A stretch of 64,000 nucleotides of DNA from Erodium maritimum (taxonomy: Eukaryota; Streptophyta; Magnoliopsida; Geraniales; Geraniaceae). The notes under the pieces were generated by a model. It saw only the letters and a list, made by a program, of their open reading frames with translations, was not told where the DNA came from and did no database searches. The position numbers and the translations under genes were made by a program. The stretch is from contig OY997588.1 of assembly GCA_963921825.1 (NCBI GenBank), forward strand, positions 6,524,001 through 6,588,000. Direction: 5' to 3'. Numbering within the stretch: position 1 is the first letter of the stretch; each line of letters starts with the position of its first letter. Of this stretch, positions 1-11,300 are shown piece by piece.

Positions 1-6
1 CTTATA

Positions 7-453
7 TTAATTCATATCGCCTGCAATGACAGTCATAAGTACATCATACAAGGGTAAAGACCCCAAAGTAATTGATTCCCAGGCTACAGCGTTTCGAGCC
101 AGAATATGAGCTACTTTATTTGTTGAACGCCTCCCAAACTGCAATTTAAAATGCATGGACTCAAGTAGGACCCGACAGTCCTGAACTACCATACCAAAGG
201 GGGATAGCGATGGTGTTTCTCTGTTGATCGCTAGGACGATGCCTTGACAATCTGACTCTATAATGCCCACCCGCCAACCTTCCTCTCTCACCCAGAGCAG
301 TGCCTCTCTAACCGTGAACAACTCCGCCATCTCAGGATCTTGGCAATTCTCGTGCACGACACACTTGACATTCTGAATTTCGTATTTAAATTGTTTGTAC
401 AGCACTCGTATACCTTTCAGAAACAAAAAAGTAATTAAAGGCCATGGATCCAA
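7..453 (-). pseudogene. RNase H domain fragment, LINE-type (RVT_3-like)
   Basis: The minus strand encodes about 148 residues resembling the plant RVT_3 type of RNase H found at the end of LINE polyproteins and in stand-alone relics. Visible blocks are an E-A-L-L-W-V helix, an I-I-E-S-D-C-Q strand carrying one acidic active-site residue, and a closing N-K-V-A-H-I-L-A-R block. The first beta strand with its leading aspartate is not recognisable, so the domain is truncated on its N-terminal side, and no reverse transcriptase lies next to it. I infer a decayed retroelement fragment rather than a working RNase H gene. The domain is fairly clear; its activity and exact parent element are not. Confidence 0.6.
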
Positions 454-552
454 AAAAATAATAAGAGAAGAAATAGGAGAGTTTTCCTAAAAACGTGTCT
501 GATGTATATCCACGGTCCAATGATACTATTGTCTATCTCAGCCGTCCATCCG

Positions 553-561
553 CTATATAAT
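553..561 (+). promoter_or_regulatory. TATA-box candidate for the 623 gene
   Basis: The run TATATAATA lies about 65-70 bases before the ATG at 623, a normal distance for a plant core promoter with a short leader. No other promoter element was recognised. Confidence 0.4.
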
Positions 562-622
562 AAGTTTAGGCAGAGACTGGGTATTGTGATTTGTGAGGTA
601 GCTGCTGAGGGACCTGCTTACC

Positions 623-2013
623 ATGGAGACAACAGATCTCGTTGAAACCCTAACCCCCTGTACAACCCCTGAATCCGCCGGTGACAGTCTTGAATCCGCC
701 GCCACCGCTCCCAAATCCTCATCCTCTGAAACCCTAACCCCCTCTGCTTCCCCTGATGAACGCGTCGTAGAAATCTTAAACGAATTCTCATCCTCGTCCT
801 CTGAATCCGCCGTCCCCGTCCCCGCCGAGGAGCGCTTGGTCCCCCCTGTCAATCCTCGCGCGGTGGACGGACCTTACTATCACAAGCTCTACGGCCCGGG
901 GATCATGTGGGGGCTGAGCATCGAGACGGCGGAGCTCAAATTCGCACACATCAGAGACCGCTCCGTCTACGGTACTATCTACATCAACGAAGAGCACGGC
1001 TGTCTCCATACCTTATACAACCGCCGCTCCGAGGAGGCCCAGAAGTTGTCCTCGCCGTCGGGAGGATATCTGACCCTCTCCGGGCCGAGGTATTTTCTGG
1101 CAGCGGCCGCACCGACTTGTATGTACGTTACTCTCTGCGAGGTAGGAATTGCCGATGATTTCCTTCACCAGAGGGTCCCGCTGGATCTCCCTAAAATCTG
1201 CCCTGCCCAAACCATAACCGTGTCCGTCGGAGAGCTGACCGTCGTCATGACGGTCATTCTCCGGCCACCCGCACCGACATCTCTCTGGAGTTCTACTATC
1301 CCGATTCCTACAACGAATGGTTGGTCTCAGGAAGCGTGACGGCCATCCAAACTATAAGTCAAGGGAATAAGACCCGGAGGGTGCCCCTTTTCTGTAGGCC
1401 ATTTGATGACCCGATGAGAGCCGTGGAGGAAGATGACCCTGGCCGGCGCAAGGCTAGGATAAGCCCTGACCGGAAGATGTTCATTGCTCCGCTCTTGGTT
1501 GAGAAAAGCTCCGTAAAGAAGAGGAATAGAGCACCCTGCGATGCTGGTCTTTCAAGGTCGTGTGCGAATCCTGACTTTCACATTTACAATGGCGTCGGCT
1601 CTTTCCTCAGTGTTGATGTTGATTTGAGGCTTGTCAACTCTGTTGATGAGAGGAAATTTTGCTTCATTCAAGGGTTGCTCCATTACCAGTTCAAAGGCAC
1701 CCATGAACATCGGGCTGTTTTCAGGGCATCGCTCAATGGTCTCCTCCTCGGAGAGAAGGAGACCAAACTGCCTAAGCTGAGCACTGACAAGGAAGAAATT
1801 GAGCTTGTACTTAGCCTCAAGCCATGGAACGATATGGAGTGTAGCATGACGGGAGAGCCTAATGAATGTGATATTCCCCTCTACATAAAGCCCATCGAAC
1901 ATATCTATATCGATAGCGATACCGATACTGATAGCGAGTACATACCGATAGCGATAGCGAGTGAGTTGGGGGTTTCAGGAAACAATTATTCAATTACTAT
2001 GTTTTTAACATAA
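623..2013 (+). pseudogene. frameshifted gene, possibly DUF6598 family
   Basis: Two overlapping plus-strand frames form one protein of about 460 residues if a single frameshift between about 1235 and 1320 is bridged. The first frame (from 623) has a Ser/Thr/Pro-rich leader of about 80 residues. It then has a block with V-Y-G-T-I-Y, a Y-L-T-L-S-G-P-R strand and a beta-rich stretch, which recalls the plant DUF6598 domain; that family match is my inference. The second frame resumes at about 1249 with S-L-E-F-Y-Y-P-D-S-Y and runs to the stop at 2011-2013. Its last 40 residues are partly encoded by a GATAGC-type microsatellite, giving Asp/Ser/Thr repeats. No intron with good borders explains the frame change, so this is either a recent pseudogene or an assembly error. 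A TATA box is correctly placed upstream. Confidence 0.45.
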
Positions 2014-3050
2014 AAAAGGGTAACTTCGAGTTGATATAGATCATAACAGAAGGCTAACAAAAATTATTGCAAAACCAACAAAATTTAATGACGATTCCTC
2101 TTTATTTTGATCATGCAACTATATTATATGTATCCCTAGTTAAAAAAAAATTACAAGATGGACACTAATAATAAAAAAAATGAGGCTGTATTTATTATGA
2201 AGCAACTCTGTAATTCTTGTCTTAACCTCAAATTTGTTTGTTGCAGATTGTTCATTTCTGAGGTTTTCTCGAGATCTTGTCGTTAACATTATAATATTTG
2301 ACTATACTATATACTTGATTAAAACTTGAAGTGAATTCAACCTAAAGTATATAAGAGCAGATGTGAAAATGGAAATCAATTAGTAATCACTTCAAAACTT
2401 GAAACTAAAGAAATGCTAGTTTTTAATACGCACATTTCAATCGCCCTTGACATTTTTTTTATATGAATGATGTGTCAAGGCCTCTGGGAACAACTAGAAA
2501 ATCACATATGGAGGATGAATTTTCCATTATCAAGCACTGGTTTTACCATGCATTCAACCTAAGGTTAAAGCGAGTGAATTGTATTCTCTTGATGTCAGTC
2601 ACTCCCCCTGTGTTTATTTTAACCATGCAACTATATTATATGTATCATGACTTGAGACTATATTTATTACAAAGCAACTCTGTCTAATTTTTTACGGCAT
2701 ATTTTCTCAGCAATTTATCCCATGTTTTTTTACTCAAATGTTAGCTCTTAGGTGGTTTTGGGTCTGTTCTTGTGTGTGACTGTTGGATGCTGTTAGGTTC
2801 AACCTGTTTTAATAGTGGGTCAATGTGTTTCTGTAGGTCATCCTAACATTACTTTGTGATTTCAAGTTTGAGGCCAAGGTATTAGTCATGGTTTTCCCTA
2901 CTTAGAAAGTTTGCCTTTTATAGATTCTTTCACCAACAAGTATGCTTAGCTCTGTTGCAGACAATTTGAATCTCTGGGGAACTGGATTTTTTTGTACATC
3001 CTTTCATAGAACTCAAAGGGAAGGAAAATTTTTCCTTGAACTCTTCAGGG
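2014..3050. other. intergenic, with a short direct repeat
   Basis: No gene was recognised. Positions about 2101-2220 and 2611-2690 share a diverged direct repeat that includes the words CATGCAACTATATTATATGT and AAGCAACTCTGT, so part of the stretch arose by local duplication or from two copies of one repeat. Confidence 0.4.
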
Positions 3051-4028
3051 GTTGACCTCTCGTCATCGTCGATCATCCGTTCGGTCGACGTGTGTCACCG
3101 TCTCCCATCATTCTCAACAGCCAACTATCCTCCTTGAAACGAACAAAATCACGCCGTCGCTATTGGTCTCTTTGCTCTCCACGACGTCGCCATCAGCAAC
3201 AGGATGCAACCACCGATCGGGCCGCCTAGGCACTGGCCCTACATAGCTCCAGGACAGTCCAATCACACCCGAACACCAACGTGGCCGTGACCGGAGCGAT
3301 CCTGGAAGATCGCTGGATTTGGGACCCGGGAGGAGGGCCTCGACAACCAAAGTCGGTCACCTCGAGACTGGACGACTCAGTTTGGGTCGAACCAATGATG
3401 ATCAATCTGCTTCTGCGTGAAGTATCGATGAAGTCACATCCAGAGCACCGAGCGTACGCTCGGTCCTCCCAATTCCACATTCCAGCGATCCAAGCCGGAG
3501 AGTTAGCAATACCAGGAGGCCTCGCAATGAAAGTTATGGAATCTCAGACGAATTGACATTGTAGGCTACTTAGGTTATTAGGGTCATTGGTCTGTTTTTC
3601 TTTGTCAGCGATGCAAAAGCAATCAACCAATACGGGTCAAGTGCACCAAAAAACCTACTAGGGTTTTGAACAAATACTCGAACCCAGGGTCAGAGACCCA
3701 AGTTATGTTTATGCTTATGTTTATGAGTTACTTCATGATCAGTAAAATTTATCTATTCTTGTTTCAAAGAAAAGGAATTGAAAGATGAGACAGGCGCATT
3801 GCCATCAATAACAAGTTACAAAACGAAGCATCGAGTCAAGAGACAATCGTCAGCCTCAAACCAGAACATAACAAATGAGCCCAACAAGAAGCAAACAAAA
3901 TCACCCGCCTAACAAAAAGAACCATCTAAACCAACCCAACGAAAAGGAGGGGCAAAATAGTAATAATAACACATCCCAAAAAAGCAGAAAACACAACCCC
4001 TTTAGAGTAGATGACAAATCGATAAATA
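3051..4028. other. unrecognised GC-richer block
   Basis: Positions 3051-3556 are less AT-rich than their surroundings and keep a 91-residue plus-strand frame (3281-3556), but neither strand shows a domain I know. It could be a decayed retroelement ORF1. Positions 3560-4028 hold nothing recognisable. Confidence 0.25.
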
Positions 4029-4037
4029 TTGTTTGAT

Positions 4038-4464
4038 GGGTAAATTACAAATACCTACCCCAAACTTGTAGCGTTTAACTGATACCTACCTTAAAGTTTT
4101 TTTTAACTGATACCTACTCAGATGTTTAGTTATATAACAAATAGCCCCAGCCGTCAGCTAAAATGACGAAAATGTCCTCAACTACACTTCAATAATTATT
4201 TTAAAAAATTATTTAAAAAATAACTTTTGTTATGTATATATTTACTCATTAAATCACTTTAGTTTTATTTAAAAATCACTTTAATTTTATTTTAAATATA
4301 TATATATATATAAGAAATCACTGAGGGTATTTTCGTCATTTAGCTGACAACTTAGGCTATTTGTTATATAACTAAACATCTGAGTATGTATCAGTTAAAA
4401 AAAAACTTTAGAGTAGGTATCAGTTAAACGCTACAAGTTTGGGTTATGTATTTGTAATTTACCC
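4038..4464. mobile_element. Mutator-type foldback MITE (9-bp TSD)
   Basis: The two halves are inverted copies of each other, about 150-190 bases per arm, starting GGGTAAATTACAAATACCTA and ending with its near complement. A perfect 9-base direct repeat, TTGTTTGAT, flanks the element at 4029-4037 and 4465-4473. Long terminal inverted repeats with a 9-bp target duplication are the hallmark of Mutator-like elements. There is no coding capacity; the centre is AT-rich with a short TA repeat near 4300. Confidence 0.85.
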
Positions 4465-4499
4465 TTGTTTGATTGTTCACGGTCTAGGAGGAGGCCTTA

Positions 4500-6466
4500 G
4501 AGCATCCACAACATTGAGCGGGGAGCGGTTGGCGGTGAGCAGTCAGCAGCGGGGAGCAGGTAGAAAGTTGGCGAGGAGCAGCCGGTTCAACGTTGACCAG
4601 AAAGAGAGCCGTTGAGGATGCCACCAGCATTTACCACTAGCGTTGAGATTTGTTGGGGCCTTGAAGGCAGCATCGGCCGTTGGACAACAACACGCTAGCG
4701 ACACGTGACAAGGCGTTAGCATACCCCATTTCAAATTACTCCCCTATTTAAACAACAAACCCTCATCTTTTTTCACACATCAACAAAATTCTCTCAAACT
4801 ACTACTTTACTCTTTCTTTGCAATTGTTTTTTTTTTGTTCACAATGGATTTCGATCTCAATTAGGGGGAAATGTACACCAGCGACTTGTTGGAAACGCCA
4901 ACTCAAGAACTCTTCCCTTCGAGCCAAATCTCAGGAGCGACAAGTGAACAAATTCCAATGGTTACTGACGACGGGGTCGGGGGTCGAGTCGACAACCCAA
5001 AAAGGTGACGCGAAGACTATGGAGTGTCGATGAGGATGAGCGTCGCGCTTGGACGACGAATTCTTGTGATTCAATTCACGGGAATGAGATAAAGAACTTC
5101 AAGTATAAGGGGGAAATCGCGTCTGATGTCGCTTCTATGCATGGACCCGGTGATCCTGAGAGGACCTTGAAGCAGTGCAAGGACCATTGGGCCCAAGTGA
5201 ATCCTAAAGTGATGAAGTTCCAAGGGTACTACATACGGATTACGAAGGACCACAAGAGCGCCGGTTCGATGACGAAATCATGACGTTGGCTGAGGAGATG
5301 TATGCGAAGATTGGAGGCCACCCATTTGTGTGGAAACGTTGGTGGAGGCTCGTCAGAGGCAAGCACAAGTGGAACGTCAATTTTTTTAGTGTAGACACAG
5401 AGGAGGGTGAAGGAGAAGGCGTACCGGCGACGTCATTCGAACCATCTAGCGACTCGTCCTGAGAGGAGCTTGAAGCAGTGCAAGGACAACTGGGCCCAAG
5501 TCAATCCTAAAGTGACGAAGTTCCAAGGGTACTACGTACGGATTACGAAGGACCACAAGAGAAACCGGTCCGATAACGAAGTAACGGCGTTAGCCGAGGA
5601 GATGTATGCGAAGATTGAAGACCATCCATTTTTGTGGAAACGTTGGTGGAGACTCGTTAGAGGGGAGAGCAAGTGGAACGTCAAAATTTTTAGCGTAGAC
5701 ACAGAGGAGGGTGAAAGAGAAGACATATCGGCGACGTCATTCGAACCATCTAGCGACTCGAGTAAGCGCACTAGTGAAGATACGCTTGGGGAGGAAAGTG
5801 AGCACACCACACCGATGATCGAAAGCCTGGGTACAAGCGGCCTATGGGTCAGAAGGTTGCTAAAGCTGCGGAGCTCAAGGTAAAAGCCAAACATCAAACA
5901 AGAAGGAGCTTGTCGAGCATGTTGAGGCGGCTCATGTATCCATGCAGGAATCAAGCGAAATGAAGCTCAAACTCATGGCCTTCGATCGGTGGGTGCAAGA
6001 GGATGTCAAGGACAAGTCGGCCATGACCCCCCTGAGCTTGAGGCCCACTTTGCGACTCTTGCGATGTTGAACCAGTTGATGCAGCAGTGACGCTCGAGGT
6101 TTCCTCCTTCTGGATTATTTGTTTGTTTCCCCAATGCTCTTGTTTGTTTGTTTTACATTAATGAATTGTAGTCCTTTCATTTCGTTCAATGCATCAATTT
6201 TAATTAATTGTCTGTTTTCTTGTCGTTCCGAAGCATCGGGTTATTTTTCCGCTTATGTGTGATGTGTTGTGTTTTTTTATATAATAAAAGTAAATGTTTG
6301 ATATTATTTAAATCTTATAGTCAGCAGCCAAAGGTCATCAAAAAAATTTAGTATTGTAGGGCCATGACCTTTGGGGCTGACGGTGAGGCCCAAAAATTAT
6401 TTTTTAATCATCCCCGCCAACTCCTCCCTATCACTGTCAGCGTCGGTGGTAAGCGTTGTGATGCTC
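4500..6466 (+). mobile_element. non-autonomous PIF/Harbinger element with TTA TSD
   Basis: The element starts GAGCATCCACAAC and ends GTTGTGATGCTC, imperfect inverted termini flanked on both sides by TTA (4497-4499 and 6467-6469), the usual PIF/Harbinger target duplication. The interior carries a decayed Myb/SANT-like ORF1 (4845-5950). No DDE transposase is present, so any movement would need a helper. A second short inverted repeat sits inside the right end at about 6320-6384. Confidence 0.8.
4845..5950 (+). pseudogene. PIF/Harbinger ORF1 relic (Myb/SANT-like, NAM-associated)
   Basis: Fragments in several frames match the plant protein often annotated as glutathione S-transferase T3-like or NAM-associated, which is the DNA-binding ORF1 of PIF/Harbinger elements. 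Recognisable pieces are an S-V-D-E-D-E-R start of the SANT-like domain near 5025, R-T-L-K-Q-C-K-D-H-W-A near 5160, and I-T-K-D-H-K-S. A block of about 305 bases covering the end of this domain occurs twice in tandem (about 5150-5455 and 5456-5760) with small differences. Stops and frame changes break the reading frame, so no intact protein is expected. Confidence 0.7.
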
Positions 6467-6469
6467 TTA

Positions 6470-7382
6470 ACAAAGAAATTATAAGACATGAAGAAGTTGA
6501 TCCGGTCTTCTTTTCTGTATTAATCAAAGGTTTCCGTTGTCTTGGGTTTTGGAGGAGGTGGAAGCCGCATGGCTCCCTTTTCTCTTCGGGGAGATAATAT
6601 TCTCATGAGTAAGGTAGCGACAGCTTGATTTTAGACGTTTTGTTATTGGGCAAGTTGTACATAACTATTTTTATGAATTGCCCACAAACACATGACTACA
6701 CTTATGACTGAATTTTTAACTTTGCACATCATACGATGAGCTATGCTACCTAGTGACATTTGGAAAAAAGAAATTTCCTATGATCTGCAGAAGCTTGAGC
6801 ATATAAACAAAAATCGCAGATCGCGGACGTATGTGAAATACTCTCTATAAGGACGATTTGGGGACAACTCGCAAATGTCCCGACGAGACAGATGGTGATG
6901 GAGAAGAACTATTTTACATGTGCAAAATCTATTATCTTTAACAGAAATTAACCATGTAACAAAGTTTTCGCAAGAATATTTTGTCAATTTAAAGAAATCA
7001 AAATAAAATGAAAATAGATACTAGACATTAAATTAAACCATAGTAATCAATATACTTGAAACATTATCCGAAAAATTCTCCACGTCACATCACAGCAACA
7101 AAACAGTTCATATTTGACAACTAAGCTAACAGAAGTTCCGAGTAACAAGTTTTAAAACAAAAGGGGTAATGAAACAGAAACTAATCCTCGTATTTAAATT
7201 TCTTTGCGACTCCAGATGTGTCAGGTGCCGTTTGTCTCGTCGGTTGTCTTGTCCAGTTCTCTCTTTTGTTGGAGGCGTCGCGACATCTTTGACCGTGCAA
7301 CTCGCTCACAGTCACGCCCAGCATCTCGACGTCGGGCTCAACCTTATCTCTGGTGTCGTCATCAAACCGGCCGCCCAATAAC
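6470..7382. other. intergenic, one unrecognised minus-strand ORF
   Basis: Only a 65-residue minus-strand frame at 7181-7378 stands out. It is hydrophilic, runs into the stop at 7181, and abuts the left edge of the palindrome that follows, so it could be a terminal exon remnant. I do not recognise it. Confidence 0.2.
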
Positions 7383-8052
7383 AGGTACCAATTGTCTCAT
7401 CTCGTTTATGTTCAGTATCAAGTAAAATGCCTCGGTAATGAATTGGATTTGAGTGCTTAATGCTTATATTTTAGTTTTAGTGGTTGCATTTACCATTTTT
7501 GATATATCCAAATCAAGGGAAAGTGTGTTGCTATGGGGATTTAATGTAATCTAAAGAACAAAAAATAGATAAGAAAAAAAAAACAAGAAACAAACCAAGC
7601 CATTCGGCCTATGTATAAGCATTTAATTAATTGTGGTACTAGTGAACCACTTTGTTAAAGTTTAAGTATTTGTATGTTATAATTTGTATAATGAGTTTAT
7701 TAACAGTCAATTACCATCATGGTCATCAATATATTGGGTTCCATTTCATTGCATGTGGACTGGAATTCATGAAACACTTCAAGGACTTGTTTTGAATAAT
7801 TACGCATATTTAATTGCATTTTATTTTGTAGTTTTCTGGGTGTGCAAATTTGAATGTAGGGCTATCATCTCTGTATCAAATAGTAAACAAAACATGTTTA
7901 TTGAGTTGTTTATCAATTATCATTTTTTAATTTCACTTTCTCATATTTTTTCCTATAAATAGAGATGTGCAAAATGTTAAATTTCACTTTTTTTAATTGA
8001 TTACTCTTCAACGAAAAAATATTCACCATACTTTTACCTTTATTAGGAGGAA

Positions 8053-8481
8053 ATGGTTGTAGTGCCAAAGCACACATTTCACCTCAGCTCCATGCAACAA
8101 GGTCCGGAAGCCTTCTTAAAGCAGGCGCATCCGAGTATCTTCATTCAGGCGGCTCATGCGACTCCCCCGCGAGAGTATGATCCGGTGTTGCCTTTGGTGT
8201 ACCCATTTTACACCTGACGAAGAGACAGTCATACTACTTCGACGTCCGTTTCACATGGTTCTCGGAGGATGACGACACCCTGAAGAACGTGTCGTTTCGG
8301 ATGCAGCCGGTGGAGCCTCTACGTCATCGCATTTAGGGACGGAAATGGGACCTGGTATGAGTACAGGGGTGATCGCGAGGTCCCTGGGTAAATTAAGCTT
8401 GGGTTCAACTGTCACTACGCCAATGACGGTCTGAAGGGGGACAGGTCTAGACTCATCATGTCCAAACAGCAGACAATCTAT
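8053..8481 (+). pseudogene. RIP-like fragment, left palindrome arm
   Basis: A decayed plus-strand frame starts at an ATG at 8053 and is interrupted by stops and frame changes. Its later part carries an L-Y-V-I-A-F strand followed by G-N-G-T-W-Y-E, and further on L-G-F-N with an aromatic residue, the order seen in the middle of ribosome-inactivating-protein N-glycosidase domains of the maize b-32 type. Only the part before the active-site helix is present; the catalytic Glu/Arg segment is absent. The piece is therefore a non-functional fragment. The family call rests on pattern memory and is moderate at best. Confidence 0.4.
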
Positions 8482-8500
8482 CCAAAACTTGGCAAGATGC

Positions 8501-8941
8501 CAGATTGTCTGTTGTTTGGACATGATGAGCCTAGACCTGTCCCCCTTCAGACCGTCATTGGCATAGTGACAGTTGAACCCAAGCTTAGCTGACCCAGGGA
8601 CCTCGTGACCACCCATACACTCATACAATGTCTCATTCCCGGCTCTGAATGCGATGACGTAGAGGCTCCACTGGCTATACTCGAAACGACACGCTCTTCA
8701 GGGCGTCGTCATCCTCCGAGAATTATGTGAAACGGACGTCGAAGTAGTACGGCTGTCTCTTCGCCGGGTGTAGAATAGGTACGCCAAAGGTAACACCAGG
8801 ATCATCTTCTCGCAGAAGAGTCGCCCGAGCCGCCTGAATGATGAGCGGGATGAAGATACTCGGATGCGCCTGCTCTGGGAAGGCTTACGGACCTTGTTGC
8901 ATGGAGCCGAGGTGAAATGTGTGCTCTGGCACTGCCGCCAT
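8501..8941 (-). pseudogene. RIP-like fragment, right palindrome arm
   Basis: This is the inverted partner of the left-arm fragment, read on the minus strand from an ATG at 8941. It has in-frame stops early on and at the end of the first half. The best-preserved frame (8251-8628, minus) continues across the palindrome centre into the left arm. It has the same Y-V-I-A-F and L-G-F-N landmarks, and a few codons present here are missing from the other arm. Again only the N-terminal and middle part of a ribosome-inactivating-protein-like fold is represented and catalytic residues are missing, so no active product is expected. Confidence 0.4.
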
Positions 8942-9592
8942 TTCCTACTAACAAAGGTAAAAGTATGGTGAATATTTTTAATCAATTAAAAAAAGTGAAA
9001 TTTAACAATTTGCACATCTCTATTTATAGGGGGAAAATGAGAAAGTGAAATTAAAAGATGATAATTGATAAACAACTCAATAAACATGTTTTGTTTACTA
9101 TTTGATATAGAGATGATAGCACTACATTCAAATTTTCACACATTCAAATTTGCACACCCAGGAAGCTACAAAATAAATACAATTAAATATGCTTAATTAT
9201 TCAAAACAAGTCCTTGATGTGTTTCATGAATTTCAGTCCACATATAATGAAATGGAACCCAATATATTGATGACCATGATGGTAATTGACTGTTAATAAA
9301 CTCATTATACAAATTATAACATACAAATCCTTAAACTTAAACAAAGTGATTCACTAGTACCCACAATCAATTAAATGCTTGGTTTGTTTCTTCTTCTTTT
9401 TTCTTATCCATTTTTTGTTCTTCAGATTACATTAAATCCCTATAGCAACACACTTTCCCCTGATTTGGATATATCAAAAATGGTAAATGCAACCACTATA
9501 ACTAAAATATAAGCATTAAACAATCAAATCCATTTCATTAAAAAGGCATTTCACTTGATAGTGAGTATAAAGGAGATGAGACAACCAACTAC

Positions 9593-10639
9593 CAAGTAGA
9601 TGAACAAAAACCAACAAGCAAAACACAATCTAAAGTAGCTGATCCAACCTATACCAACCCAAAAATATTGTTACAAGTGGTTACCACGCATAACACAATC
9701 AGAATTTGAAGTTATCCACAACACAAACCTCAAACCCATCTTCAAAACACGACCCATAAAGAACAAAAGAGGTATATATTAGATAACAACCCATTTTAGG
9801 TTATATAAAACCATTTTATGGTGAATAACAAACCATAAAATATGAAATAAAATGGCAAAAAACAAACGGTTTCCACAAAGAATTAACATTTGAAAATAAA
9901 ATTAACTGCGAAAATCTAGGCTGAAGTTAAGGAACTAGCTGCAGCTCACAAACCTGTCGCCACATCTCCTTCTCTCTACAGTCTCGCCTCCTCCTCTATA
10001 CAGAGTAGTCTCAAGAACTCACAGGTATTTATGTACTAGGGTTTGTGTATGGCTTCTTGTTTGGGCCTTTTGTTATTGAACAAAATTCATTTAATGGGCC
10101 TGGCCTTTTTGTTAGTCAAGATTATTTTGTTACCCATTGAGCTATCATACATTTATTACAAATAAATTATTGTTGCATTACAATTACATCAACATTTATT
10201 TAGGACAAAACCATCCCACAATGGAAGAAGCTTGACCCGCAATCGCTGGAGCAAATCATTCTGGTAAAAAAAAACAAAGATCATCTCATTAGCATCTATA
10301 TGAGATCGTATTTCCTACAATGTAATATAATATACACCACACGTGCCATCCGTTACGAAAAAAATCAAAAAACCTATTGTATTTTACACTTGTCTATCAA
10401 TTTACAATTATAAGGTCAATGCATTTTTAACTCCGGCCACACCCTTTCTAAAATGAAATGCCTTATTTCAATCATAAATTCCATGTCCTCCTAATTTAAC
10501 TAGGAGGAGACGGGCTTTACCACACCCAAAATAAACAAAAACCCGCAACTGAGCTATGTAAAAGGAAATACAAACAGCGACTACTGTTAAACACACATCA
10601 AGAATAGAAACTTACTATGTTCAGGCAATTCTTCTTGTG
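9593..10639. other. intergenic, nothing recognised
   Basis: AT-rich sequence without a supported gene, repeat or RNA. A short C/T-rich tract lies at about 9960-10010. Confidence 0.3.
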
Positions 10640-11300
10640 TTTCCTTCACTTTGGTCCACACCGAAATCAGAGAGTTTAGGGATCATGTTCCAGTCCAACA
10701 AAACATTAGTGGGTTTAAGATCCCGGTGGATGATTCAGAGCCTAGAATCTTCATCAAGATATAGGAGTCCTCGGGCAATCCCTCCAATGATCTTGTAACG
10801 ACATGGCCAGTTCAGCAAGGCTTGCTTATCTGGATCTGCAAGTTCATAACACAACGTTACAAAATAATTGGTACAGCTAGGGCCGGGTCGGACCAAATAG
10901 AAAGTAGTCAAGGCTTCTGTTGGGCAGAAATTCATAGAGCAACGTCTCCCCTCCCTGCAGGCAGAACCCTATCAGCCTTGCCAGATTTACGTGTTCAAGT
11001 CTGGCCAGCACCAAGACCTCATTCTTGAATTCTTCTGAACCTTGACTTGAGTTTGTCGACAACCTCTTCACAGTTATTTCTTGGCCATGAGCAATAACAA
11101 CACAGAGATAAAGCTAATTACACATAATAATTATGTACAGTTTACCATGTAAACCCCGCCAAATCCGCCCTGACCGATCTTGTTTGCATCAGAGAAGTTG
11201 TTGGCAGCAACTTTAGCGTCATCCAAATCTATTAGCAATGATTGGGCAGTGTTAGTGTCATTCCCTAATGTGAAAACCATTAGTTAAGTTTGGACCCTAA
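10640..11300 (-). pseudogene. cysteine-rich receptor-like kinase (CRK/DUF26-RLK) pseudogene
   Basis: Three exon-like blocks on the minus strand encode consecutive parts of a plant CRK-type kinase domain. Block A (about 11146-11268) has A-N-N-F-S-D-A-N-K-I-G-Q-G-G-F-G, the glycine loop. Block B (about 10873-11085) has the V-K-R-L-S lysine strand and E-F-K-N-E-V. Block C (about 10640-10838) has A-R-G-L-L-Y-L, the catalytic H-R-D-L-K-P and the magnesium-binding D-F-G. The codon just before I-I-H-R-D-L-K is a TGA (10735-10737) where the family usually has arginine. The C-lobe after D-F-G is missing, as are the DUF26 ectodomain and membrane segment. It is a truncated, stop-containing relic. Confidence 0.75.

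Larger units (their letters stand above)
7383..9592. repeat. 2.2-kb imperfect palindrome (inverted duplication)
   Basis: The left arm (about 7383-8481) and right arm (about 8501-9592) are reverse complements with scattered substitutions and small indels, roughly 90% alike by eye, around a spacer of about 20 bases. The match is easy to follow at the centre (CATCATGTCCAAACA against TGTTTGGACATGATG), in the middle (GTCAATTACCATCATGG against its complement near 9280) and at the outer edges (TTGTCTCATCTC against GAGATGAGACAA). The arms contain the RIP-like fragments listed separately. A transcript through the whole unit could fold into a hairpin of about 1 kb. I found no clear target duplication, so inverted gene duplication is as likely as a foldback transposon. 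Confidence 0.85.

Noticed and set aside
3281..3556. 91-residue plus-strand frame in GC-richer DNA
   Set aside because: No recognised domain; kept only as an unrecognised block.
7684..7962. 92-residue plus-strand frame, hydrophobic
   Set aside because: Lies in the AT-rich flank of the palindrome arm and is not kept open in the inverted partner.
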